From positions 1 through 13,949 of the forward strand of contig CAZUZD010000156.1 of assembly GCA_964624465.1 (NCBI GenBank): a stretch of 13,949 nt of DNA. Direction: 5' to 3'. Origin of the DNA: CAZUZD01 sp964624465. Lineage in GTDB: Bacteria; Planctomycetota; Planctomycetia; Isosphaerales; Isosphaeraceae. Below, piece after piece: positions 6,712 to 13,949 of this stretch (its first letter is position 1; every line of letters begins with the position of its first letter). The position numbers and the translations under genes were made by a program. Under the pieces are notes generated by a model that ran no database searches, was not told the origin of the DNA, and worked only from the letters and a program-made list of their open reading frames with translations.

Positions 6712-7707
6712 TCAGTTCCAGGGCAAGCGCGCGCGGGTCGCCCAGTAGGCGTCGGGCGGCTCGGCCAGGGCGGCGGCGGCCCCGGCATCCCAGGGCACCC
6801 GGGCGGCGGCGAGGTTGGCGCGGAGGTGCTCGACGGTGGCGGCCCCACTCAGGACCACGTCGGCCCAGGGCTGCGCCAGCACGGCGGCCAGGGCCAGCGC
6901 GTCGACCGTGGCGCCCAGCCGTTCCGCCTCGCGGCCGAGCGCCCGGGCCTGGTCGGCGAACCCGGGCCCGGCATTGCGGGCGGTGAGCCGGCCGTTGGCG
7001 AGCCCCTCCTTCACGATCACGCCCAGGCCGGCGGCGTGCGCCTCGGCCAGCGCCGCCCCGGCCGAGGGTTCGAGCAGGTTCCAGGTCGCCTGCACGGCGT
7101 CGAACAGGAGCGCGCCGTCGACCGTGACCGCCAGCGCCCGGCGGATGGCGTCGCCCTGCCTCGGGCCCGAGACCGACAGCCCCACCCGCAGGCCCTCGGA
7201 CTTCAGCGCGGCCAGGCCGGCGTGCACGGCGGGGTCGTCGAGGACGCCCGTCTCCAGGGTCGCCGAGTGGATCTGGTACAGGGCCAGGTGCGGGCCCAGT
7301 TGCGCGCGGGACTCGGCCGCCTGGCGGTCGAGGTTGGCCCGCGAGTGGTCCTTGATCTCGTGCCGCTCGGCGTCGACCCGCCAGTCGGCGGTGTACGTGT
7401 AGCCCCACTTCGAGCCCACGACGACCGCGCCGGGCGCCAGACCGCGGGCCGCCAGCCAGCCGGCGAGGAACGCCTCGGCTCGGCCGTACGAGCGGGCGGC
7501 GTCGAAGTAGCGCACGCCGGCGTCGTAGGCGGCGTCGAGCACGGCGTGCGCCTGCGCTTCCATCGTGGCCACGTCGCGGCCACGGCCCAGGTCGTCGGCG
7601 TGCCCCAGGTTGATGTAGCCCGGCCGGCCCAGCGCCGCCAGCCCCAGGCCCAGCCGGGTGACCACGGGCCCGCCCCGGCCCAGGGGCCGCGTCGGCAGCG
7701 TGCTCAT
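6712..7707 (-). CDS. Aldo/keto reductase family oxidoreductase
   Basis: This 331-aa cytoplasmic NAD(P)H-dependent reductase has standard family length and no signal peptide. The catalytic tetrad is visible: Asp69 and Tyr74 in RYFDAARSYGRAE, Lys100 in VVVGSKWGY, and His147 in LYQIHSA. The C-terminal cofactor-binding region includes VIVKEGLANGRL and VVLSGAATVEHLRANLAAA. The YFDAARSYG wording places it with the bacterial oxidoreductases related to L-fucose or galactose dehydrogenase-like AKRs rather than the classical aldose reductases. The substrate is unknown. Its ATG overlaps the TGA of the upstream hydrolase gene in the ATGA arrangement (7704-7707), so the two are almost certainly cotranscribed and translationally coupled. 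The next gene, the ABC binding protein, starts 100 nt downstream. Confidence 0.92.
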   Translation of the reverse strand: MSTLPTRPLGRGGPVVTRLGLGLAALGRPGYINLGHADDLGRGRDVATMEAQAHAVLDAAYDAGVRYFDAARSYGRAEAFLAGWLAARGLAPGAVVVGSKWGYTYTADWRVDAERHEIKDHSRANLDRQAAESRAQLGPHLALYQIHSATLETGVLDDPAVHAGLAALKSEGLRVGLSVSGPRQGDAIRRALAVTVDGALLFDAVQATWNLLEPSAGAALAEAHAAGLGVIVKEGLANGRLTARNAGPGFADQARALGREAERLGATVDALALAAVLAQPWADVVLSGAATVEHLRANLAAARVPWDAGAAAALAEPPDAYWATRARLPWN

Positions 7708-9062
7708 CGGCCCGCCTCCCGCGCCGGGGCCGAGGGCGCCGAGGCGGTGCCCACGCCGTTGATGGCGATCACCCGGTAGCCCGCGCCGACCTTCGCGCCG
7801 GCGGTCGTGTCGACGAACCGCGGCACCGGCACGGGGGCCTCGGGCGTGTCGTGGTACGAGAGGACCTGGAACTTCGGCCGGCCAAATTTCCCCAGGGGCC
7901 GCTCGGGCACCCGCCCGATCACCTGGCCGTCGCGCTCGACGACGAACTGCGACAGCCCGCTCTCCAGGTCGGCCGCCGCGTCCCAGGTCAGCACCACGCC
8001 GCCGTCGGTGCCCGGGGCCGCGACCACCCGCGCGGGGGCCGGCGGCGGCGTGGCGTCGCTCACGTTGCCCGTCCTGACGTACTCGGACCAGGCGCGGGCC
8101 ACGCGCTTGTCGGGCAGCCAGCCGGCGGTCGCCGGGTCCCCCTCGAAGCGGTCGGCGGCCACGGCCACGTCGCCGAGGAACGGGGCCCGCCAGCCGCCGG
8201 CGAGGTCGACGGCACGCAGCGCGGTCGGATCAGCGCCGGGCGCGGGCAGGCGGGCGGCCAGGCAGGCGTCGAAGTAGGGGATCGCCAGGTCGCGGGAGTC
8301 GCCGCACTCGTGGCCGGTGCGCGGGTCGGGCGCGAAGGCGATCGGGGCCCCCCGGGCGCGATAGGCGCGGACCATCGCCAGGCCGCCGTCCCAGGCCCCC
8401 TTGAAGCGTTCGTCGTCGCGCTCCTTGAGGCCCGGGTTGGACACGATCGGGATCCGGAACGCCGCCTCGGGCAGCTCGGGCCTGGGGATCTCCCCCTTCT
8501 CCCAGGTCGCATATGCGGTGCCCGAGCGGAGCCAGGCGGCGACGACGCGGTCGGGGTCGGAGGCCATCATGAGGCTGGCCCAGAACCCGCCGCCCGAGTG
8601 CCCCCAGAGGCACCACGGCACGGTCGCCAGCTCGGGATGCCCCGATTCGGCCGCCAGGTCGCCGAGCGCCTGGAGGAACCGGGCCCGGGAGCCGTTGCGG
8701 GGGTCGCACCAGCGGCGGCAGTCCTGGCCGTCCTCCTGCTCGAACGAGGGGCCGAGCAGGGCGCAGTCCCACTTGCGGGCGAGCGCCTGCCACTGCAAAT
8801 CGTCGGCGGCCGTGGCGCCCCCCTGACAGGCCCCCTTGCCGCAGCCGTGCTGGTGCACGATCACCCCGCGCAGCCGTGCCACGCCGTCGGGGATCCAGAC
8901 GCGGTACGTGACGCCGTAGACCAGCTCGCCGGGCCGGTCCGAGGGCGGGTAATGCACCGCGACGATCCGGTCCTCGCCCCGCGCTGGGCTGGCCAGCAGC
9001 AGCGGCGCGAGCAGCAGCGGGAGCAATCGGCCGGCGAGCCGTCGGGAGCCGTTCGGGCGCAT
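7704..9062 (-). CDS. Secreted alpha/beta hydrolase with C-terminal fibronectin-III-like domain
   Basis: This 452-aa protein has a Sec-type signal peptide (basic start, Leu-rich core to about residue 25, cleavage near SPARG-E). The catalytic domain (about 32-335) shows a strand followed by HQHGCGKG, likely oxyanion loop. The nucleophile elbow is WGHSGGG with Ser156, and a late TGHECGD supplies a likely catalytic His251. The layout resembles secreted esterase or polyhydroxybutyrate-depolymerase-like enzymes. Six Cys between residues 74 and 151 may form disulfides. After a Pro-rich hinge (TPPPAPA, 338-344) a beta-rich module with VVLTWDAAADLESGLSQFVVERDG looks like a fibronectin type III domain, common in extracellular planctomycete enzymes. 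The ATG at 9062 has AGGA about 7 nt upstream and opens directly on the signal peptide. An ATG at 9200 would add a Pro/Gly-rich stretch across the intergenic hairpin and is rejected. The ester or glycan substrate is unknown. Confidence 0.85.
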   Translation of the reverse strand: MRPNGSRRLAGRLLPLLLAPLLLASPARGEDRIVAVHYPPSDRPGELVYGVTYRVWIPDGVARLRGVIVHQHGCGKGACQGGATAADDLQWQALARKWDCALLGPSFEQEDGQDCRRWCDPRNGSRARFLQALGDLAAESGHPELATVPWCLWGHSGGGFWASLMMASDPDRVVAAWLRSGTAYATWEKGEIPRPELPEAAFRIPIVSNPGLKERDDERFKGAWDGGLAMVRAYRARGAPIAFAPDPRTGHECGDSRDLAIPYFDACLAARLPAPGADPTALRAVDLAGGWRAPFLGDVAVAADRFEGDPATAGWLPDKRVARAWSEYVRTGNVSDATPPPAPARVVAAPGTDGGVVLTWDAAADLESGLSQFVVERDGQVIGRVPERPLGKFGRPKFQVLSYHDTPEAPVPVPRFVDTTAGAKVGAGYRVIAINGVGTASAPSAPAREAGR

Positions 9063-9148
9063 GGCAGGTTCCTGGGGCGGAGAGGGCGGCGGGAGCGCGA
9101 GCCGGGCGCCGGCGAGGGCGGCAGGACCCGGAGCGATCAGGGTACCCC

Positions 9149-9179
9149 GCGCCCCCGGCTCGCGGAAGCCGGGGGGCGC
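9149..9179. repeat. Strong inverted repeat (hairpin) in divergent intergenic region
   Basis: GCGCCCCCGGCT (9149-9160) and AGCCGGGGGGCGC (9167-9179) pair over 12 bp with one extra G and a 6-nt loop, CGCGGA. A second copy of the left arm, GCGCCCCCGGC, occurs at 9176-9186. There is no T tract, and both flanking genes point away, so it is not a terminator for either. It may lie in the 5' leader of the hydrolase transcript or be an operator. Confidence 0.5.
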
Positions 9180-9193
9180 CCCCGGCCCGGCCC

Positions 9194-9223
9194 CTGGCAT
9201 GCGGCGCGCGGGGGCGGTTCAAT
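9194..9223 (+). promoter_or_regulatory. Candidate promoter for the Gfo/Idh/MocA oxidoreductase gene
   Basis: CTGGCA (9194-9199) and TTCAAT (9218-9223) are separated by 18 nt. Each matches four of six positions of the sigma-70 consensus, and the -10 box lies about 55 nt before the ATG. The TTCAAT stretch stands out against the GC-rich surroundings. This is sequence resemblance only. Confidence 0.25.
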
Positions 9224-9265
9224 GTGGCGACGGCCCTGGATCGAGTCCCGCCCCCACTCTCCGCC

Positions 9266-9270
9266 GAGGA
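9266..9270 (+). promoter_or_regulatory. Ribosome-binding site of the Gfo/Idh/MocA gene
   Basis: GAGGA lies 7 nt before the ATG at 9278. It fixes the start codon at the Tat signal peptide rather than at the upstream ATG at 9061 in the other frame. This matters because the open frame covering the bulk of the gene is not the one that contains this start. Confidence 0.6.
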
Positions 9271-9277
9271 CTTCCCC

Positions 9278-10644
9278 ATGCCTCCCCACCGCACGAGTTC
9301 CCGCCGCGCGTTCCTGAGCCAGTCGGCGGCCGCCGGCCTGGCGCTCACGGCCGCCACCGGCCTGAAGCCGGCCTGGGCCCTGGCCGCCAACGACCGGCTC
9401 CGCTTCGCCTGCATCGGCGTCGGCGGCAAGGCGGCAGCGACACCGACCACGTCGCCGCCCTGGGCGACATCGTCGCCCTCTGCGACATCGACAGCGACCG
9501 CCTGGCCCCCAAGGCGCAGAAGTACCCGAACGCCCGCACGTTCGCCGACTTCCGCACGCTGCTGGAGGAGATGTCCGGGTCGATCGACGCCGTGGTGGTG
9601 AGCACGCCCGACCACACGCACGCCCCGGCCGCGCTCATGGCCATGCGGCTGAACAAGCCGGTCTACTGCCAGAAGCCCCTGACGCACTCGCCCTACGAGG
9701 CCCGCCTGATGCGCGAGACGGCCGCGCGGCGGCAGCTCGCCACCCAGATGGGCAACCAGGGCACGTCGCACCCCGGCTTCCGGCGCAATGTCGAGGCGAT
9801 CCGCGGCGGCCTGATCGGGCCCGTGCAGGAGGTCCACGTCTGGACCAACCGGCCGTTCAAGTACTGGAAGCAGGCCCCCGACCTCGTCGCCCGCCCCGAG
9901 CCGATGCCCGTGCCACCGAACGTCGCCTGGGAGCTGTTCCTCGGCCCCGCGCCGGAGCGGCCCTACGCCAAGGTGTATCACCCCCACGACTGGCGCGGCT
10001 GGTGGGCCTTCGGCACCGGCGCGCTGGGGGACATGGGCTGCCACACCGCCAACCTGCCGTTCCAGGCGCTGCGGCTCGGCCTGCCGACGCGGGTCTCGGC
10101 CGAGAGCGGCCCGGTCAACGATGAGACGTATCCGGCCTGGGCCACGATCACCTACGAGTTCCCCGCCCGCGGCGACCTGCCGCCGGTGAAGCTCACCTGG
10201 TACGAGGGCGCCCGCGACAGCAAGCGCCACCTACCCGACCCCGGCCTCTTCGGCGGCCGGACCCCGACTGACAGCGGCTCGCTGCTGGTGGGCGCGAAGG
10301 GTTCGCTGTATTCCCCCAGCGACTACGGCAGCGATCGCGAGTTGATCGGCCTCGACGATCCCGCCGCCGTGGCGAAGGACGAGGGCACGGGCGAGGCACC
10401 CAAGGTCAACCCCGACACCCTGCACAAGGCCGAGTGGGTGCGCGGGATCGTGGAGCGGAACCCGACCCTGCCGTGGTCGAACTTCGGCTACGCCGGCACG
10501 CTCACCGAGGCCATGCTGCTGGGCAACGTCGCCGTCCGCACCGGCGCCCCGATCGACTACGACGCCGCCACCGGCCAGGTCACCAACCGCCCCGAGGCGA
10601 ACCGGTTCGTCCGCCCCGAGTTCCGCCCCGGCTGGGGCCTCTGA
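9278..10644 (+). pseudogene. Tat-exported Gfo/Idh/MocA family oxidoreductase, broken by a 1-nt frameshift
   Basis: The N-terminus MPPHRTSSRRAFLSQ carries a twin-arginine signal with an Ala-rich core ending near AWALAAN, followed by the first strand RLRFACIGVGGK. At 9430 the reading frame changes. The family-typical continuation GGSDTDHVAALGD is in another frame, consistent with one G missing from an expected GGG at 9430-9431. Joined across this point, the product is 455 aa, normal for the family. Remaining motifs are ALCDIDSDRLAP, VVVSTPDHTHAPAAL, YCQKPLTHSPYEARLM (Gln in place of the usual Glu of the EKP motif), NQGTSHPGFRRNVEAI, WTNRPFKYW and GALGDMGCHTAN. As read, translation from 9278 ends near 9601 after about 108 residues. 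Homologues are exported NAD(P)-dependent sugar-type oxidoreductases of unknown substrate. The rest is unusually clean for a decayed gene, so a base-calling error is a serious alternative. Confidence 0.85.
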
Positions 10645-10811
10645 GCGGCCCGAGGGCGACCGCCCGGACCGGCCACACCCCGCCAGCACCCCTGCCGAGC
10701 CTCGCCACGGGCCGGGCGCCGGAATCCTCCGCCGCCCGGCCCGCGTGCGCGCCCCGGCCGGCCAGCCCGGCATGACGGCGAAGCCGGATCGTGGAATGTC
10801 GCCGAGGTTTC

Positions 10812-10840
10812 TTGACTGGGTTCCAGCCGCATGACACCCT
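10812..10840 (+). promoter_or_regulatory. Weak candidate promoter upstream of the kinase
   Basis: TTGACT (10812-10817) matches five of six positions of the -35 consensus. At 17-nt spacing the downstream hexamer is CACCCT, a poor -10 box. If real, the leader would be about 180 nt and would contain the 10891-10909 hairpin. Confidence 0.2.
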
Positions 10841-10890
10841 CTCAGGAGTCGGATGGACCCGACGAGCGTCGCCGTCGTCCGACGGGGTTG

Positions 10891-10909
10891 CGGGTCGAAG
10901 CCTGACCCG
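10891..10909 (+). repeat. Hairpin in the putative kinase leader
   Basis: CGGGTC (10891-10896) and GACCCG (10904-10909) form a perfect 6-bp stem with a 7-nt loop, GAAGCCT. It lies 115 nt before the kinase start. Its role, if any, is unknown, and it is not followed by a T tract. Confidence 0.35.
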
Positions 10910-11024
10910 GCCGGGTGCGTGCGTCCCGCGGCGACGCCCGGTCCCCAGCAGGGCGCCGTGGGCCCACGCGGCCCGGCTCCCGTCGGCGGCCTGAACCCAC
11001 CCTCGGCCCTCGCGATCGCCCGCC

Positions 11025-13808
11025 ATGCCCCCCCGACGTGACCGGTCGGTCCCGAGCATCCTGGCCGAGCTCCTGGCGTTCGGCGGCAGCCACGACCACC
11101 AGCTCGCCGAGCTGGACCGGCGGTACGGCGACGATCCGGAGCTGGTCGCCCAGGTGGCCGCGCTCCTGGAGGCCGACCGCGGGGCCAGCCGCGACAGCCT
11201 GTTCGACTCGTCCGACCCGGGCCCGGGTTCGATCCCGGAGCCGTCGGGATCGGCGACGCGGCCGCGCGGGGGCCGTTGCGGGTCGACCGCCGACGATCCC
11301 CACGGCCCGGAACCCGACGCCGCGGCCCCGGAACCCGAGGAGCCGCCGCTGGAACCGGGCACGCGGATCGGGCCGTACCGGATCGTGCGGCTGATCGGCT
11401 CGGGCGGCATGGGCACCGTGTACCGCGCCGAGCGGCTGGAGCCGTACCGCACGACGGTCGCGCTCAAGCTGATCCGGGCCAATCGCCGGGCCACGCACCG
11501 GCGCCGCTTCGAGGTCGAGCGGCAGCTGCACGCGCAGCTGGCGCACCCGAACCTCGTGCGGCTGCTCGACGGCGGCACCACCGCCGACGGCTGGCCGTAC
11601 CTGGTGATGGAGTACGTCGACGGCCCGGCGATCAGCGTCCACTGCCAGCGCAACGGCCTCGACTTGCGGGCGCGGGCGGCCCTGATGGTGCCGGTCGCCG
11701 AGGGGGTGGCCGCCGCGCACGCGCAGGGGATCGTGCACCGCGACCTGACACCGAGCAACATCCTGGTCGGTCCCGACGGCGTGCCGCGGGTCACCGACTT
11801 CGGCCTGGCCCGCTCGCTCGACCCCGACGGCCCCGAGCAGACCCGCACCGACGGGCACGGCCAGGGCACGCCCGGCTACGTCGCCCCCGAGCAGGTCCGC
11901 GGCGACACCACCCGCCTGTTCCCGCCGGTCGACTGCTACGGCCTGGGCGCCGTGCTGTACCGCCTGCTGACGGGCCGCCGCTGCTTCGCCGAGGAGACGT
12001 CGAGCGGCTCCGCCTGGCTCGCCGCCGCCGACCGCGACCCGGTGGCCCCCCGCCGGATCAACCCGAGGATCCCCCGCGACCTGGAGACGATCGTCCTGCG
12101 GGCCCTGGCCCGCGACCCCGGCGAGCGGTTCGCCACCGCCGGCGAGTTCGCCGCCGAGCTGCGGCGGTTCCTCGGCGGCCAGCCGCTCACGATTCGGCGC
12201 ACCCGGCCGTGGGTCCGCCTGGGCAAGTGGGCCGCGCGCCACCGCGTCGGCGTGGCCGCCTGGTCGGCCTCGTTCCTGGCGCTGCTGGTGATCGCGCTGG
12301 CGCTGCTGGCCCGCGAGCGGGACCAGCTCCGCCGGGCGCAGGACCGCTCGAACGCGACCCTCAAGAGCCTGAGCGATCACTCGCTCCGGATGCTTCAGAC
12401 CGCGCAGGCGCTGAGCCAGGAGAACCCGCTCTCGTCGCCCGTGCTCCGGCGCTATTACGAGCAGGTTGTCACCCTGTTCGACGCCCTGGGCAACGACAAC
12501 GCGGTCATCGCCCGGAACCCGAAATTCCGGCATCAGTGGGCCCAGGCGCACTTCCAGATCGCCCGGGCGCTGAACTCCAGCGGGGCCATGGCCCACGACG
12601 AGGCGCTCGGGCACCTCGACCGGACGATCGCGATCCTGACGGCGGCCATCGCCCACCAGCCGCACGACCTCTGGCTCCGGCTCGACCTGGCCACCGCCCA
12701 TCACGAACGCGCCTCGCTCTGGTTCCACGTCCCGCCCCCCGATCCCGGGGCCACGGACCGCGACCACCAGGCCTTGCTCGCGATCGAGGCGGAGGTCGTC
12801 CGGCTCTGGCCCGACGACCCGCGGTGGCAGAATGTCCTGGCCGACCACCGGACGGCCCGCGCCACGTCCCTGCTGGATTCCGGGCGCGTCGACGAGGCGC
12901 GTGCCGAGCTCGAACGGTCGAGGGCCGAGATCCGGCCCCTGGTCGAGCGCGAGCCCTCGAATCCGGTCTATCGCCGCACCCTGACGCACGCCCGGCACAC
13001 CCTGGGCGTGCTGGAGTGGCAGGCGGGCCGGCTCGACGCGGCCGAGGCCCGCTTCGCGGAGGTGCTGGCAGAGCGCCGCCAGGTCCTCGCCCTGGATCCG
13101 GAGAACCATGCGTATGCGATCGAGGGGCTCGCGAGCGTGGCCGCCCTGGCCCAGGTGCAGATCCTCTCCGGCGGGGTCGACCGGGCGCTGGCGGCCCTGG
13201 GCCAGACCGGCGAGTTCGAGACGGCGACCACCGGGCCCGAGGCCGAGCTGATCGACGCCGTGCGCTCTCATGTCGTGCTGGACCGCCTGCGGTTCGAGGC
13301 CAGGCACCGGCTCGTCGCGGCGGGATCGCCCGACCCGACGCTGGCCGCCGACCTCCGCGCCGGCCTCGACCGCCTGGCCCGCGGGGTGGAGCGGCATCCC
13401 GAGTGGGACACCCTGGCCACCGACCTCGGCCACTGGCTGGCCGACGGCCCGCTGCCCGCGCTCCGCGACCCGGCGCGGGCCGTCGAGGTGCTGGGCGCCG
13501 GGGTCGACCGCAACGACCCGGCGTCGCTGGCGTTCACCGCCATCGCCCTCTGCCGGCTCGGGCGCTGGCCCGAGGCGCTCGACCTGGCCCGGCAATCCGG
13601 GCCACGCGTGTACCCCTGGCAGTTCGGGTTCGTCACCGCCTGGTGCCAGGCCCAGCTCGGCGACCCCGAGGCAGCCCGCGCGGCGCTCGACGCGGCGGAG
13701 GCCGGATTCCAGGGCAAGGCCCACACCGCGTTCAACTTCCTCCGGCTCCGCGACGAGGCCCGGGCCGCCGGCGCGGCGCTGGCGGCCGAGGGCCCCGCCA
13801 CCCCCTGA
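11025..13808 (+). CDS. Membrane-anchored Ser/Thr protein kinase with TPR-like C-terminus
   Basis: The 927-aa protein starts with a short helical module containing YGDDPELVAQVAALLEAD (34-51), a pattern typical of planctomycete kinases, then an acidic/Pro-rich linker. The kinase domain spans about 117-382: Gly-rich loop IGSGGMGTVY (124-133), Lys148 in VALK, Glu165, HRD with Asp240, Asn245, DFG (258-260), APE (287-289) and Asp303. The residue two after HRD-Asp, normally Lys, is Thr242 (codon ACA, 11748-11750). A single transmembrane helix follows at about 409-429. The C-terminal 500 residues, probably outside the membrane, are helical with TPR-like pairs (for example HFQIARALNSSGAMAHDEAL and LGVLEWQAGRLDAAEARFAE). 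I infer a signalling kinase sensing through protein contacts. The ATG at 11025 is the only start in frame after the TGA at 10992, though it lacks a Shine-Dalgarno sequence. No sigma-factor gene sits directly upstream, unlike many planctomycete kinases. Confidence 0.92.
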   Translation: MPPRRDRSVPSILAELLAFGGSHDHQLAELDRRYGDDPELVAQVAALLEADRGASRDSLFDSSDPGPGSIPEPSGSATRPRGGRCGSTADDPHGPEPDAAAPEPEEPPLEPGTRIGPYRIVRLIGSGGMGTVYRAERLEPYRTTVALKLIRANRRATHRRRFEVERQLHAQLAHPNLVRLLDGGTTADGWPYLVMEYVDGPAISVHCQRNGLDLRARAALMVPVAEGVAAAHAQGIVHRDLTPSNILVGPDGVPRVTDFGLARSLDPDGPEQTRTDGHGQGTPGYVAPEQVRGDTTRLFPPVDCYGLGAVLYRLLTGRRCFAEETSSGSAWLAAADRDPVAPRRINPRIPRDLETIVLRALARDPGERFATAGEFAAELRRFLGGQPLTIRRTRPWVRLGKWAARHRVGVAAWSASFLALLVIALALLARERDQLRRAQDRSNATLKSLSDHSLRMLQTAQALSQENPLSSPVLRRYYEQVVTLFDALGNDNAVIARNPKFRHQWAQAHFQIARALNSSGAMAHDEALGHLDRTIAILTAAIAHQPHDLWLRLDLATAHHERASLWFHVPPPDPGATDRDHQALLAIEAEVVRLWPDDPRWQNVLADHRTARATSLLDSGRVDEARAELERSRAEIRPLVEREPSNPVYRRTLTHARHTLGVLEWQAGRLDAAEARFAEVLAERRQVLALDPENHAYAIEGLASVAALAQVQILSGGVDRALAALGQTGEFETATTGPEAELIDAVRSHVVLDRLRFEARHRLVAAGSPDPTLAADLRAGLDRLARGVERHPEWDTLATDLGHWLADGPLPALRDPARAVEVLGAGVDRNDPASLAFTAIALCRLGRWPEALDLARQSGPRVYPWQFGFVTAWCQAQLGDPEAARAALDAAEAGFQGKAHTAFNFLRLRDEARAAGAALAAEGPATP

Positions 13809-13809
13809 G

Positions 13810-13840
13810 GGCGCGGGCAGGCCCTTGACCGGGCCGCGCC
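13810..13840 (+). terminator. Hairpin just after the kinase stop, possible terminator
   Basis: GGCGC (13810-13814) pairs with GCGCC (13836-13840), and GGCCC (13820-13824) pairs with GGGCC (13831-13835). A 5-nt bulge interrupts the left side and the loop is 6 nt. It begins directly after the TGA (13806-13808). No T tract follows, so efficiency as an intrinsic terminator is doubtful. Confidence 0.35.
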
Positions 13841-13853
13841 GCGGTGGTCTGTT
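13825..13853 (+). promoter_or_regulatory. Candidate promoter pointing into the contig end
   Basis: TTGACC (13825-13830) matches five of six -35 positions and is followed after 17 nt by TCTGTT (13848-13853), which matches three of six -10 positions. It overlaps the hairpin after the kinase gene. A downstream gene would lie beyond the end of the sequence and cannot be seen. Confidence 0.25.
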
Positions 13854-13899
13854 CTCGACGGGGCCGATCGCCACGCGCGACCCGGCCCCCGGCTTGCGT

Positions 13900-13949
<50 letters not shown>

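Larger units (their letters stand above)
10645..11024. other. 380-nt intergenic region upstream of the kinase
   Basis: No convincing gene lies here. Visible elements are a TTGACT hexamer (10812-10817) within a locally less GC-rich patch and a hairpin CGGGTC-GAAGCCT-GACCCG (10891-10909). There are also two short unlikely ORFs, one of which has an AGGAG 4 nt before its ATG at 10853. The kinase frame is closed by a TGA at 10992-10994, so the kinase cannot start further upstream. Confidence 0.6.

Noticed and set aside
9425..9435. Programmed ribosomal frameshift in the oxidoreductase gene
   Set aside because: There is no X-XXY-YYZ slippery heptamer at the junction, and the missing base restores family-typical sequence exactly.
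8230..10230. A 666-codon minus-strand open frame spanning the hydrolase and the oxidoreductase
   Set aside because: It crosses two real genes in the wrong frame or strand and shows no domain; it is Arg/Pro/Ala-rich.
6671..10798. The shared 11-mer ATCGTGGAATG in two intergenic regions (near 6671 and 10788)
   Set aside because: Shared 11-mers are expected by chance at this length, and the flanks do not match.
10831..10905. A 24-codon ORF just downstream of the TTGACT box
   Set aside because: It has no ribosome-binding site and its Arg-rich peptide carries no recognisable feature. A chance ORF is the simplest explanation.
10842..13874. A 1010-codon open frame on the minus strand opposite the kinase
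   Set aside because: It is an antisense shadow produced by GC-rich codon bias. Its translation is Arg/Gly/Pro/Gln-rich without motifs, whereas the plus strand encodes a complete kinase.

Overview
The window is very GC-rich and gene-dense. It most likely comes from a planctomycete of the Isosphaera/Gemmata type. The support is combinatorial: two twin-arginine (Tat) exported proteins of Gfo/Idh/MocA-like type, a lipoprotein, and a large membrane-anchored Ser/Thr kinase whose short N-terminal module and TPR-like C-terminus are characteristic of planctomycete kinases. No rRNA, tRNA, transposase, integrase or CRISPR array was seen. The 3' end is a run of 50 G residues that looks like a sequencing or assembly artefact at a contig end.

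Layout. From 9062 down to the left edge, seven intact or edge-truncated genes all lie on the minus strand. In transcription order they are: a secreted alpha/beta hydrolase with a C-terminal fibronectin-III-like domain (9062-7704); an aldo/keto reductase coupled to it by a 4-nt ATGA overlap (7707-6712); a four-gene ABC transporter cassette of substrate-binding protein (6611-5508), STAS-domain protein with an unrecognised C-terminal half (5487-4249), BPD_transp_2-type permease (4214-3261) and ATPase (3268-2456); a Tat-exported divergent Rossmann-type protein (2274-973); and a proline-rich lipoprotein cut by the left edge (772-2). A 215-bp divergent region with a strong hairpin separates this block from two plus-strand genes. 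These are a Tat-exported Gfo/Idh/MocA oxidoreductase (9278-10644), broken by an apparent one-base deletion near 9430, and the Ser/Thr kinase (11025-13808).

How the genes may work together. The ABC cassette has the composition of the poorly characterised PF04392-type importers, whose few described members include the TrpXYZ aromatic amino-acid systems. Its substrate cannot be read from sequence. The STAS protein is placed between the binding protein and the permease, which suggests a regulatory or coupling subunit. This is the most interesting item in the window. The hydrolase, reductase and oxidoreductase are typical planctomycete accessory enzymes of carbohydrate or ester metabolism, and their substrates are unknown. 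The kinase carries Thr where the catalytic-loop Lys is expected, which is worth testing.
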